From contig JAXRKP010001141.1 in the NCBI GenBank assembly GCA_037039925.1, forward strand, positions 1 through 64,000: a stretch of 64,000 nucleotides of DNA, read 5' to 3'. Positions 1-13,700 of this stretch are shown here, piece by piece; positions within the stretch are counted from its first letter, which is position 1, and each line of letters starts with the position of its first letter. The notes under the pieces were generated by a model. It did not search any database. It was not told the DNA's origin and saw only the letters and a program-made list of their open reading frames with translations. The DNA comes from Doris montereyensis. Its lineage: Eukaryota; Mollusca; Gastropoda; Nudibranchia; Dorididae. Both the position numbers and the translations under genes were made by a program.

Positions 1-505
<505 letters not shown>

Positions 506-609
506 TTGACAGAGAAAGGAAGCAGGAATAAAGAAAAAAAGCAGAAAGAAAGAAACGATGCATGGAGGTATATTATTCATCATGAATGCCCTTCTATTTC
601 CAACACATC

Positions 610-1086
<477 letters not shown>

Positions 1087-1429
1087 GAGGATGGGGTGGA
1101 AAGAAGAGACAGAAGAAGAAAAGAAAGAAAAAGAAAGAAATTATGAAAAGAAAAAATGACGAATAATTTCTAATTTACCTGTAGTGTGATATTGTTTATT
1201 CTAGCCATGCGCCTAATCAGAGCTCAATAATAGTCTAATCAATGCACATACGATTCAAATACATGTTTTATGTTTTATATAATATATCTTTCATTAGAAA
1301 TGAAAGCTTAAATAAATTTCATCAACCGGAGGCGAAACTAAAGAAATTCTATGATCACGCAAATTTCCTTTTCTAGAGGACGTGAAAGACTTCATATTCG
1401 TATCGTTGAACATTTTGGGGTTGTGCAGA

Positions 1430-1495
1430 TTTTGATTTGATTTGATTTACCCACAGCCACAACTATGGTGATCTGGGGTTTGGTACGATAAGACT
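1430..1495 (-). repeat. Tail fragment of SINE family A
   Basis: The plus strand shows the TTTGATTTGATTTAC tail followed by the CACAACTANGGTGATCT block. The same block is seen in the SINE copies at 31925-32090 and 40446-40738, in the same orientation. Only the 3' end is present here; no tRNA-like head is visible. Confidence 0.55.
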
Positions 1496-1684
1496 TCCGG
1501 TTTGGTTACCGAGCAGGACAGACGTGGTTTAGCGAGCTCTCGCCCTTTTTATGATTTCAAGTTTATTTTGTGGTTGAACGACATCAATATGCCAGTTAGC
1601 TGACTTCCGACGATGCTGAAATGTCTTACAACAGCATTTTAGAGGAATCTCACCTCTCCTCCTTCAGAGTAGCTGGAAATCACT

Positions 1685-2334
1685 TTGTGCACTACCCTCG
1701 TCCTTCGTTTTGATGGCATGGCCATGGACGACATGAGTGTGTCGGCGAGGCATCATGCGACTCCTGCCAGCTTCAGACGGAAGTCGCCGAGCGAAATAAG
1801 ACGAGACAATCTTTTAGAAAACAACAACATCATACAAGAGAAGCAACGAAGACAGCGACAACATCTACGAAAACGGACTTTATTGAAAATAAAGAAATTC
1901 GGAAGTGCTGACATTCAACATACAAACAACAACGGTACGGACTCAATCCAGAGTAACAACAGTGCTATCCATTTATTCAGCGTGTCAATCTGAAACATCG
2001 CCCCCTCGATGACACGTCTATGGTCGGAAATACAATCAGTGAATCAAACAACCTAGACGACACAGGGACAGATACGAAACACAGCGAAAAGAAGATAGAT
2101 CAACACATTTCTGACACATCTATCACGTCAGACAGTGAGACCGAATATGACAAAGAAAGCTCTCGCACAAGTGAGGAAAATTCATCGATGGAAAACCAAC
2201 AAGGTGGTAGCAGTAATCACACACGCTTTGCTGACATGGTCAACAACTTCACTGTGATAAAATTAGTGTCCAGATTTTTCAAAAATCACGAAAGACACAG
2301 GAAGGCATGTTACACAGCCAGATCGCAACAATGA
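1685..2334 (+). pseudogene. Two linked hydrophilic ORFs, possible mobile-element remnant
   Basis: Two adjacent plus-strand reading frames in different phases (1685-1993 and 2020-2334). The first has a basic stretch with the motif SPSEIRRDN and many Gln/Arg residues around codons 30-70. The second is rich in Ser, Thr, Asp and Glu, then ends in a basic segment (FFKNHERHRK). Composition is unlike the surrounding AT-rich spacer and looks coding, but I recognise no domain. SPS-x-x-RRD motifs are common near the start of ORF1-type proteins of invertebrate retroelements, so a degraded element is my best guess. Two unrelated short exons are the alternative. Confidence 0.3.
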
Positions 2335-2340
2335 CATTTT

Positions 2341-3325
2341 AAAGCTCGTGTTAGACACATTGCAAACGACACATGTTATTCTTGCAGAGACGCATGATCT
2401 CATTATTGAGTATTGCGTTACTAATCAAAGGATAATAAACTTAATCGTCAAGAACAAAGAAGACAACAGCCCATAATATGGGAAAATGTGACAACGACAG
2501 CTGCTTAATTTGCAAGACCAGACGATATGGATTATGGAGGACTGCGACTATGGAGACCACATGTGCACAATATTATGACATTGCTACCTCATCTTAAAAG
2601 CTTGATCTTCAAAACATTGAATCTATATTTATAGAAAGCAAGACAGAGAGGAAACAAGTTCTGGAACCCATGACTTGATATAGCCAATAATATGCATACC
2701 TTTTCATGTTAACATTTTCTAAATAATGTTTTGTAATTCTCGGATAATTATCAATTTGCCGTGGTTTGATTGCTGATTCCTCACTTGGATGTCATTGCTG
2801 TTTGCCCTTTATTTGCATATTTGTGAAATGTATTCATTCAATGCAAGGTGGAATTTGATAGAGATGCATTGATGATATTTCAAAATTATTGTATCCATTT
2901 TCACCTTAAATACTTGAATATCTGAAATAATGCCTTCACTTGATGTTTTGATGAAATTTTAATAAAATGTAACACACACGCACAAAAAAACAAAACAAAA
3001 AAAAACAAAACTAAATGCGGTTCATGAGATGTGAAATTCCTCCATTTAGTGATCACATGGATAACATTTCCTGAACCAGAAGAAAGATGATTTTGTAGCT
3101 TCATTTTTATAAAACTGGATTTTATCTTGATGATGATGTGATCGAAATAAGCGGAGAATATGCGTTTTTTCCTTTTCTTCCTTTGTAATATCCCGTTTTT
3201 TAAGCCCCTTCGTAAAACGCCAACAATTTTTCTCAGTCCCCAAACACCATACTCACATTCTTTCAGTACATTTGTAATTCAACATCTATGGTTAGACTTT
3301 AGGTCAAACTCTTTCAAACTTATTA

Positions 3326-3326
<1 letters not shown>
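2341..3326. other. AT-rich spacer without recognisable gene
   Basis: No conserved reading frame, splice-bounded exon or repeat family stands out here. A short A/C-rich patch lies near 2975-3015. The open frames in 2901-3243 have no family resemblance. Confidence 0.6.
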
Positions 3327-3395
<69 letters not shown>

Positions 3396-3412
3396 TATTA
3401 TTATTATTATTA

Positions 3413-3479
<67 letters not shown>

Positions 3480-3489
3480 CATTATTATG
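3327..3489. repeat. ATT trinucleotide microsatellite
   Basis: About 50 units of ATT/TTA with rare C interruptions and one phase slip near 3392. It explains the poly-Tyr, poly-Ile and poly-Asn frames on both strands. Confidence 0.97.
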
Positions 3490-3911
3490 ACATGTACTAG
3501 TATTATTCTTGTTCTTAGCAGCAGAAGTTGAAGTAATACATTGTAGTAATTTCAATTTCAATCATCTTTATTGATCATTTAAAAAAATTATACTTGTGTT
3601 ATCTCAATTTCCGTTTGAAAAATAAAAGAACACATCAATGCATTTAAATTAAAAACAAATTTAACTTAGTTAATCATTAAATGTTTAGATTTTAGGAGAA
3701 GTATACAACAACCGGGAAGATGGGTAAATAGTGCGGGTGAAACAATATACATAAAAAGATAAAATAATTATAGACAAATCAGTTTAGCTTCATACACATT
3801 CATTAACTTATCATAAATCATTCATTCACCATCCATCAATTTACATTTCTTGTGAGGAAACGCCATTGTGCTTTCAAAGTAAGGTATGGTCAAACTTTAA
3901 AAGTAAGGTAT

Positions 3912-4020
3912 AATAGTAGTAGTAGTAGCAGCAGCAGCAGTAGTAGTAGCTGCAAAGCAGTAGTTGTAGTGGTAGGTAGGTAGGTAGTAGTAGTAGTAGT
4001 AGTAGTGGTGGTGACAGAGA

Positions 4021-4069
<49 letters not shown>

Positions 4070-4100
4070 TGTAGTAGTAGTAGTAGTAGTAGTAGTAGTA

Positions 4101-4183
<83 letters not shown>

Positions 4184-4205
4184 CAGCAGCAGTAGTAGTA
4201 GTAGG
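3912..4205. repeat. TAG/CAG trinucleotide microsatellite
   Basis: Long (TAG)n with small CAG, GGT and TGG variants and two TA slips near 4101 and 4135. On the minus strand it reads as Leu, Tyr or Thr homopolymers. The complementary strand is (CTA)n. Confidence 0.96.
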
Positions 4206-4411
<206 letters not shown>

Positions 4412-4555
4412 AGTAATCCATATCAATCTGATTCAAAAATTAATATTGCATTATCAAAGTTTATTGTTTTCAATTATTTTAAATTAGAAAAAACATTATA
4501 TAAGTCTTTAAAAGTTGAATATCAATTCAAAATATACAGTATGTAACTCTTCAAC

Positions 4556-4607
<52 letters not shown>

Positions 4608-5379
4608 TTCTTCATATTACATTATGACAATACTAAAAACAGAAAACAGAAATGGCTTAGGGCTGAACACTATTTCTCATTTCACTTATAGCTCAAGCAT
4701 GATAATAAAAGCATGATAACAAAAGCATGATTTAACATTTTCTCATGAGATGTCTGCCTCTGCCTCTTTTCCCTCAAATTTTCATCTTATTTGCTTTACA
4801 TAAGATACAAAGATCCCAGTTGACAAAATGGACAAATATCATGTAATTAAGCTTTTAAGACATTTTTTTATTCTGTTCATTGCTCACTGAGAAAATCAGG
4901 AGGGGGGAGGGAGAAGGGGGTGGTTAACTCCTGTACAATCTAGTCTTTGTGTGATGTAACCTGGTCCAAACAAGAATGAGAATCAGATGCATCATAAGCC
5001 ATACAAATCTACCTCCTATGGGCTCATCTACTTCTATTGAGAAAATAAAAGTTACAAATGTCTTTATCCTAATTATAACATGCAATTGCAATCTGAGCAA
5101 AAGAATTTTGATGAGAGGTAGAAAAAAAAATCGAACGGCCGACTGAAAATTCTCAAAAATAAAAATCGGAAACAGCAAGAAAAGTCAAACAGCTGACAGA
5201 AAATTCTCAAAAATATTAAATTAGAAACAGCAAGACGTAAGAAAGACAGAAAAAGAGCAAAAGAAAGAAATAGGACCTACCAGCTGTCCACGCAGTTAGA
5301 GAAAGACAAAAACATCATCTCAACAAAAACATTCGACAAAAAGTGTTGACAATGCTGTCTAAGAACGGTCAAGCTGTGA
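4412..5379. other. Spacer with AAT microsatellite and degraded repeat
   Basis: Contains (AAT)n at 4555-4606. At about 5100-5290 there is a partly duplicated segment: AAATTCTCAAAAAT occurs at about 5147 and 5200, followed by AACAGCAAGA. It resembles the dispersed family seen at 13540, 14345, 15010 and 24475. No gene is seen. Confidence 0.6.
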
Positions 5380-5655
5380 GGGGAACTCGGTAGTTCAGAG
5401 GCAAGGTGTCAGCCTTTCAACCAAAAAGTAGTGGGTTCAAGCCCCGTCGATGGTTAAAAATTTTCTCGATTTTGTTTTAGCAAAATCTACCCCCCTAGTC
5501 CAGGTAGGTGGATCGACTAGTCCCATCGGAGACGGACGATAAAAAAAGGTCTCGTGTGCAGATCATAACACTTTATGCGCATTAAAGATCCCTTGGGTGT
5601 TTACAGGGCAGTTCGGCAAAATTAAAAATGTGGATAAATCAAATCAAATCAAATA
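5380..5655 (+). mobile_element. tRNA-derived SINE, family A, near complete
   Basis: The 5' end folds like a tRNA head. It has an A-box-like TAGTTCAGAGG at 5391-5401 and a B-box GGGTTCAAGCCCC at 5433-5445, both elements of the internal RNA polymerase III promoter. The body carries the block TTAAAGATCCCTTGGGTG, shared with copies at 31925-32090, 40446-40738 and 42268-42572. It ends in an AAATC-rich tail at 5638-5655. The tRNA-like head means it should not be annotated as a tRNA gene: the anticodon arm is not well formed. Confidence 0.8.
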
Positions 5656-6492
5656 AATAAAAAAAAAGGTAAAAGCTGTGAGAAACATGCTCAGCATAGC
5701 AATTTTTTTCCTTCTAAAGCTACAAAAAAACAGTAATGTAAACTCAGTTCATCAGTTTGGTTCTGAACGGAAGGAGAGGAAGCTGAGAGGTTTAGGCTCA
5801 TTTTTCGGTTTCTTATTTTTTCTTCCTCTCTTTTTAATTCCTTCTCTTCTTCAGGCCTATCGACATACAATTCACATACGCATTCTCCTAATCAAAACAC
5901 AATATGCCTCTGATGTAATAACATTAACACGTGAGCTGTACAAAATAGAATAATGGTCTTAATAGAACAAGATTGAATGTCAAAAAATTTGCTTCAGAAA
6001 TACAAAACAATTATCGAAAGCTGAGAAGATAAAAACTATCACATATATACAGCTCCTTGCATTTCCACTGAAGGCAAGACAAAATTAAACTATTTTAAAG
6101 AACAACAACTATACAAGATGTAACTATCAAGCCCCAATCAAGATGCTTTACAAAATGAACAGAGAACTTCAAAGACTCCTATGAAGTATTGGGAAGAAAG
6201 TGTAAAAAAGATACAAGGTTATCCCAAATTTGAACAAACTATGCAATCATTTACAGCATTATTTGGATTATTTCATTTCTACATAGATATATAGCTCTTC
6301 ATGCTGCTTCTTCGGACCGTCAAAGTTTCTGAACCATCAGGTTAAGTTCCTTTGGGGTGTGAGCAAATAATTATTTTGATTAGACATATGAAATGAATAA
6401 AACATTTTTTTTCAAAGGATAGTTGTTCCTACAATTTAATTTCTAGGGTTCTTTTAACCCCAAAGCAATTTGAAACTCTTAATTAATCACAG

Positions 6493-6912
6493 TTTGGAAG
6501 AGATCCATCTCTGTATTCATTTAACCTAGAACTGGCCTCTTTGAAGCTCACTAAAAGTGCGAATACAGAAAATATCGAGCCAAAACTGGAAGATATAATT
6601 GATGATGTATACTACAACTGCTTGAACTGCTATCACACTAAATTCAGGCTATTTTCAGGTGAATCAAAAGTTGATGTCAAGCTTAGATTTTTGCCTTTTG
6701 TTGACTTTACAATGTCAAGTCCAGGTGAAAGACTATCAAACGGTGTTATTTCTAGGCCATTTAGCACTAGGGAAGATCTGTTTGACATCTTCACTAATGA
6801 TTACAGTGATGGTGACTATGATTTTGATAGAATTTATCACGTCAGTAGTAACTCAAGTGATGAAAATGAGATGAAATTTAGGAACGGTGATGACATTACG
6901 TTAGGCAAGTAG
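6493..6912 (+). CDS. Terminal exon of an unrecognised gene
   Basis: An open frame of about 140 codons starts just after a splice-acceptor-like TTAATCACAG (6483-6492) and ends at TAG 6910-6912. A polyadenylation signal AATAAA follows 85 bp later. The open frame continues upstream of the first Met-like codons to the acceptor, which supports an exon rather than a stand-alone ORF. The peptide begins FGRDPSLYSF, has a Cys pair in YNCLNCYHTKF, a central hydrophobic RFLPFVDFTM, and an acidic tail rich in Asp, Ser and Asn. There is no transmembrane segment. I do not recognise the family. The exon lies tail to tail with COX15, 690 bp from its stop. In human the gene in that position is ENTPD7, but I see nothing in the peptide that proves homology. 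Upstream exons were not found. Confidence 0.5.
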   Translation, partial: FGRDPSLYSFNLELASLKLTKSANTENIEPKLEDIIDDVYYNCLNCYHTKFRLFSGESKVDVKLRFLPFVDFTMSSPGERLSNGVISRPFSTREDLFDIFTNDYSDGDYDFDRIYHVSSNSSDENEMKFRNGDDITLGK

Positions 6913-6996
6913 ATCATGAGCCTGATAGTCAACTTTTAGATCAAGTTTTCATCTCACTTCAGTTTTTCCAATGACATAAACACAAGAATAGCTTGA

Positions 6997-7002
6997 AATA
7001 AA
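6997..7002 (+). terminator. Polyadenylation signal AATAAA
   Basis: Canonical hexamer 85 bp downstream of the stop of the exon at 6493-6912, in AT-rich sequence. Suits a short 3' UTR. Confidence 0.5.
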
Positions 7003-7598
7003 ATCAGTTATTACATAATTTTTGCTTTATTTTTATTTCTATAAAAAAATTCATGCATGTTTCTACTCTTTCATAGTGACAAATGACACCTTTTTCTTCT
7101 TTTCTGGACGCACTTTGCATGTATTGTAAATAGGTAAAAGAATGTCAATTGATGCCATAAACCCTTATAACTATACATTTTTTAAAACTCATTGACCATG
7201 CAGAATTCGATAAAAACAAAATAAAGTTTCTAAAGAGGGCCTAAAGATTGTTTATGGGCGTTTGAAGATGGAAAAAAAAAGCTGCTTCACAGTTCAATAG
7301 TAAAAGGTCATGGTCAAGGTCATCATAATTCATCTTTATCGTCGTCACCGGTGGAAAAGTATTCCCTGACTTATAAGGTTTCAGAATATGTATACTTATC
7401 TATACCTCGGACATCAAATTATGCCTTGCTTTTTCACTTATTCATCCCAACCCCTAATTGCCATAATGAGGAAGGCCACCACAGAAGTTTATATAGGCCA
7501 GTTTGAGGGTTAAAGAAAAAGAAACAACAAATAAACAAAGTGACAGGACCAAATTGTTTAATACAAATAATCACTGTCTGGTTATGTCAAAGCTGTAT

Positions 7599-7729
7599 TT
7601 ATTTGGGAAGTCGTCTCAACTCGTGAGTCATCCAGACGGCCAGACTGATTGGACCAGGGAGCCGGACTGGTGAGAAGCGGCCACAGACGTAGGCACATAC
7701 GTCAAGAGAGTGGTGATGCCCAGAGCAGC
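7599..7729 (-). CDS. COX15: COX15 exon 10 (last, one-base loss)
   Basis: Begins after acceptor CTGTCCAG with [20 protein letters not shown] and SGSLV, including the second-site His in ASHQSG. The conserved C-terminus [15 protein letters not shown] with stop TAA at 7601-7599 is present one frame away, so the splice-consistent frame ends early at a TGA near 7628. The break is at about 7651-7656. AATAAA overlaps the conserved-frame stop. Confidence 0.92.
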
Positions 7730-10700
7730 CTGGACAGACAGAGAGTAATGACTTGAATATACAACATGAAATTGCAGGATAAAGGGCTTCTTAGAACACA
7801 TATATTTTGTTTTTAATATCGTATACACATTTTGAAACTTTGCCGCAATTTTGTTTTTTGGGTTTTCATTTTGTCTGCAGGTGGATTACATTTATCCATT
7901 ATTGAAATTTGTATATCTTAATTATTTTGCATCATATTCGGATTATATTTTGAGAGTAATTTCAACTCTGTATTCGACAATGCAAAAAAACGTTTAAAAA
8001 AAAACTAAATTTCAAAAAAGTTATAAGATTATACTTAATCAGTTACAAATTTTCAACTTCTCAAGGCTATTGTTGCATAACTAAATCTGTGTCCCACACA
8101 AATGCCCATATGAACACCACAAGGTTCTCTGTAACAATTCACCATCACTTATTTCCAAAAGATGACAACACACTATCTGTACTTTATATCTATTTAAAAG
8201 CTTTTTTTTTGTCAATCAGGCCACTAAAAGCCACCACATTTTGCATGTACAGTCCAAAGATTATTTTCATTTGAGAATTTTTTATACCAGAAATGACATT
8301 TAATTAAGGAAAATTTCATTCTTTCCCTGTCTTTTGAATAGAATTTTCATTCACTTAAAACGTCATTTTTAACAAGTTTATAAAAAAAGAAGAAGTAGGA
8401 ATAATATAGTTCACACCTATTCACTTAACCTCAGTATCAAGTATTGACTCTATTGAATAATCACACTTTATATAACCCTGGGTACAATATGCTTGTGTAT
8501 TTATAATTATAAACATAACTCTACCTGTCCAAACGCCATTCCCAGCAGGCAATTTGCAGCTAAATAAGATAAGGGTGAGGGGGCTTTTCTTGCCATCAGC
8601 CAAAATCCGGCAATCAGGAGAACGGTCGTCTCTGCCTGTTATACAGAAAGATATAAAAACAGACATTATTATATGAGGTTTTGTTGTTTGAACTCCTCAT
8701 CCACATCAGCGTATTCACTGTTCAAATTCAATTCAGACAAAACTTTCATTAAACTAGAAAGAAGATTTAATTTCCAATTCAATTCAATTATCTTTATTTT
8801 GTATCAGCCAATTCAAACTGTGACAGTTCAGGAAAGAGTTAAGATGCAACATAAAACTAAATATCACTTTAGGAACCTCTGAAAAATTAAGATGTACAAA
8901 GTGAATCACTGTTTTGCACAATTTCTTGTTCCACTGTAGATGATTTAAACGTAGCTAATGTTTATTTTTAAACCAACAGTGGAGGCAATACATTCCACAC
9001 TAAATTCTATCAATTTAGAAATTTGCCTACACATTTCTTCTTTATCATATTCTCCAGGCATTTTCATAGATAGAGGTGTAACTAAAAAAACAAGCATATC
9101 CCTCTACATCAGATAGGTTGCTCTTTTCCTTCTTTCATTTTATTTTGGGTGGTTCTTGTGTAAATTTGAATTATCTTTTGTTGTTTCTTCACCAATCTAT
9201 ATTCTAAACAAATTTCTTTAATCCTAAATCTTAAAACTCTTTCTTTCTTTCTTTCTCAGCTCCCATTCTACCTTCCAGTGTATGGGTTTAGATGCCCGAA
9301 ATAATCTTTCTCAGGCTGCCCTGTCCTGACATTTTCTGTTTCCTTCCGTGAAAGTTAAATTTCTTCGCTTTAATGCCTCTTTTATATCTTCTTGCCACTA
9401 TCTCCAAGATCTGCCTTTTGGCCTTTTACCTTGAGTTTTAGCACTGTATACTGATTTAGATATTCTATTGTCATTCATTCTGTTTACATGCCCAAACCTT
9501 GATTTATTTCTATCTGAGTTTTTTATACCATCTACTTTGGTTTGATCTCTTATTGTTGTTTCTGATTTTGTCTTTTTTAGTTTTCCCTACTACTCTTCTA
9601 AGATATTTCATTTCAGCTGTTTGTACTCCACTGTATTCTCTACTGTCTACGGTCCAAGTTTCACTGCCATAGAGAAGAGAAGGACAATAAACTGTAAGTT
9701 TCATGGCTGTTCAAAGGCTCTCTACTCAGTATTTTAGTTCGACACATTCTCACCCACCCTCCGCGAGCGTAATAAATCACCTGTCAAGTCGAAGTCCGGG
9801 TGCTAACCATAAGCCGCTCCTTTGAGGTCACGATGACTCAGTTTGTTGAAAAGTTCCTCACTTTCCTACATTCAATTTCTTCATTTTTGAGGATGCCTTT
9901 GCAACTGAATCCACAAATGTGATAAACCAAAGAGGACTTAGGATACAACCCTGTCTTACTCCTATATCTACTTCAAATTCTTCAGATACATTTCCAGCCA
10001 CTCTCACTCCACATGTTGGTTTATTGTGAAAACTTTTAATGGCTTCTATTAAATTTTGCTCTACATTGTGTTCTTTTAAGGAATGCTATAGTTCGTCCTC
10101 CTCACAGTGTCAAATGCCTTTTTAAGTCAATAAAACACAGGTGCAAGTCAATGTTTCTCTCAAGGAATTTTCTATTATTTGTCTAATTGTAAATATGTGG
10201 TCTTGTACACTTCTTCCTGGTCTAAATCCACTATGATGTTCTTCAATCTAATCCTCTACTCTTTTCCTTAGTTTCATTTCCAGAATCCTGGCATACACTT
10301 TTCCTGATACGCTAAGTAGTGATATCCCTCTATAGTTTGAGCATTGCATAGTTGATCCTTTCTTGTGTATTGGTACTACCGTTTCCTTTTTCCAGTCGTC
10401 TGGCTGTTTTGACTTCCATGTTTGTTGACATATTGCATGTAGTAGTTTGTCTGCCTCTCTCCCTTGGTTTTTAATCATTTCTGGATAAACTTGATCTGTT
10501 CCTGGGACCTTTCCTAATTTCCCTTTTCTTATAGCTGTTTGGAGTTCTTCCATTGAGAAATCTACATCTTCAGCTGTTTCATCTACTTGTTACTCTTACT
10601 AATTGATCTTGGTCTTAGTTGACCAAAGGCTAATTGGGAGTTAACCCTGAAGGAACATAACAACCTGCTGCCTTGCAGGCTGATTTTGGGCAACCAAAGG

Positions 10701-13700
10701 CTAAGGGAGTTAACCCTGACAGAAAATGACGAGGCCCGATAGGAGGTCTCAAGTTGGCAGCCCCACCATCTACCTAGGGTATAGTGGGCTAATCCCCTGC
10801 TTATCTAAAACCAAACTTATTCAAAGAAAGAAATATGATATACTTTAAGACCCACGGGGAGAAATCATTGCATAACAATTATATAAAATCACATTGTGCG
10901 CTAGCAGATAATCCAAGCAAACATATTAAAAAAAGACATCATGACTTTAACTGAACATGACCCGCATGTGTTACAGAGAATGTTAATCAACAGAATTCAA
11001 TGGCGTGAATCAATGAGGTATTCAATGAATGGAACGAACGATAAAATCGCCTCTAACCAAATGCCGGTGGTTAAACTGTACGGTGGTGGGGTTTTCAAAC
11101 ATGTTCTTCCACTTGGGCGAGAAGGCCAGCAAATCATCAGGAATCCACCTGTCTGCCATCTTGGGGTACGAGTTGTAGGTGAGACCTGCGTCTAAACCAG
11201 CCACAAAGGCACCTGCAATACAAGAAATATGTATACACACCATTATACTCGATAATTGATAGCCAGTAGTCATTCGGTGTCACACACAATGAAAACAACT
11301 TGAAAACTAGAAGAAAGGTAATGTTTCACTTTGCATTGCAGGAACCCAAAACGGAATCTCCCCCTAAAAAGGTGACAATATATTCATGAAGAACCGAAGA
11401 CCTTTGCTCTAATATTGTAAAAATCATCCCAATCTTCTTAGGGCACACAACAATCTCAAGATGGGTGAGAGGGAAACAGCAAGTTAAAACACAAATGCAA
11501 AAAAAAAAGAATGAAAGCATACAAGCGGGATGCTCTGGCAGTGCCTACCAACCATCCATCTGAATTTTTCTCTTGATGATAAAACCATACTGGCATACAT
11601 TTTTAAGACCTTGCCAATTCAGTTAATTCCACACGTTATGAAAAATCTGAATAACACTCTAGTATCAATGAGATATACAAACATGAAATATAGAAAAGGA
11701 AAATGTATCTTATGCACTTGTCTAGAAAAACAAATAAAAACAAACAATAACGGAGGCTACATCTACAGGGCAATCAAAAAAACATTTCCATATGTAAAAG
11801 AAATATAGAAAAATAACATACGAGAAATTTGAAAGGATAAATAGAAATTGTATACAACCTCTGGTTCCAAACTCTACGCTACAACAAGTGAATGTTTTGG
11901 TTGATTTTGATATCATAGAGACTCGAGTAGACAAATTAAGTGTGCACAGTTTTCCTTGGCGTGCGTGTACACAACTAGACTATTTCTACCCACCTGACAA
12001 AGCTGTGATGAACACCGCCGCCTTAACACCATGCGCCATTCCACGCAACCTGGCAATACTGGACACTTCAGGCATCTGACATACACAAATAACACATTTC
12101 TTGCTTTATTTATCCTCATGTTGATACAAATGATCAACAGCTTCCAAAGGAAATAGAAATTATAATTCCATTATTATTTTAGAGGCAATGCAGTGAAACC
12201 GTAGTGCTGTGAGTTTCTAAACATGACACAACTGTCAAAACCCATGGTTGGCCCAGGTGTTTTTTCACAACGTTGTACTCTTAGGAAAGGTACTTTCACT
12301 CTAATTTCCTCACTCGACTTTGGTGTGAAATGAGTACCCAGCTATAGGTGGAGAAGGGTCTTGTCAGATTGTTAGTGCGAAGCACCTAACAGGCTGCTGC
12401 ACTGTAATGCTCCTCAAGATGATGAGATGAACTTTGAAAGAGTTGGCCTCGTGGGGGATAAATGGTGTACAGTCAGTGAGCCTGCACTTGTGGGATACGG
12501 ACTAAAAGTCCATCTTTTTTCAAATTCAAATTCAAAGCTACCATAAAATAAAGTGGGCAATGATTCTATGCGCACCTGTACTTTTATTATTGATTGCCAA
12601 CACTTATGGTGTCGTATAAAATTGTCCATGTTGCATGCTTACGATTGACAAACATGTCATTGTGACGTCAATTGTCATTCATTTTGGCACCGCACCAACT
12701 GTTCCCATATTCAACCTGATCTGATCAACGTGAAATTTATCATAATGGAAAACCAAAGCAAAAAACATTATGATTCAAATTTCAATTTCAAAGAAGATAA
12801 AACTTAAGGCATATTAAAGTAATGTAACAAACACATTTTTTCAAGGACTTTTTTTCAAAACATTGCATGGGTCTAAGGTTTCACATAATTCCAAAAGGTT
12901 TTATTGGTGCTGGGGGACATCATGAGTTTAGTTTTAATGCTACAGTACCGGTAAGGGTTGATTGATTTGATTTTTGGTCCGTTACTTGTTTTCTACTTTC
13001 TGGCTTTAAAAAAATCATCTTTTTAAATAACAAAACAAAATAAAAATATGGTGAGTATTCAAAAGGACATACTTACATAATTATGACCAATCAACACTAC
13101 TTTAATCTATAGAGACGTATCAATGTAAATATCATGAAGACTAAATAATGAAGTAACATTTCAATATTCTCTGCATATACAAAGGAAAGAAAAAACAAAT
13201 CTATCGACTATTTTTTTCCAAGGTGTTGTGGTGAAAACATAGTGTTGTGAGTTTGCAATCATGACTGCACTGGTGCAAAACCCTGGTTTGCCCATGTAAT
13301 TTCGTCACAACATTGAAATGAGTAGCGAAAGATCTTGTCACAGTGTTAGTACAAAGTTGAGAAGGACTTTGAATGCTGGGGGATAAATGATGTTTGTTTG
13401 GTGAGCCTGCACTTGCGCAGGGATAATATAGACCATACATCAATCTTTATCTTTTACTTTCCTTTCAATAACCACATACATAAAAAGAATATTTGTTTCA
13501 TTGAAATTTACAAGATCAAACCATATGCAGTGATCTCAGCTTGAGTCAAGAGGAGGAAACAGCTAGATAAAAGATAAGTTAAACAGTAGAAAGAAAGAAG
13601 TAGGAGCTGCCAGTAACACCTGCCAAGCATCCACACATGTCAAGAAAAGAAACATGAGAATAACAAATAAAAGTTGGAGAGAGAAAAAAAGAAGATGATT

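Noticed and set aside
3160..3561. Poly-Tyr, poly-Ile and poly-Asn open frames on both strands
   Set aside because: Direct product of the ATT trinucleotide tract.
5380..5450. tRNA gene
   Set aside because: A and B boxes are present but the cloverleaf is degenerate and the segment continues into a repeated SINE body.
11722..12137. Independent small ORFs around COX15 exon 7
   Set aside because: Only 11994-12075 shows conserved peptide with splice borders; the rest is intron.
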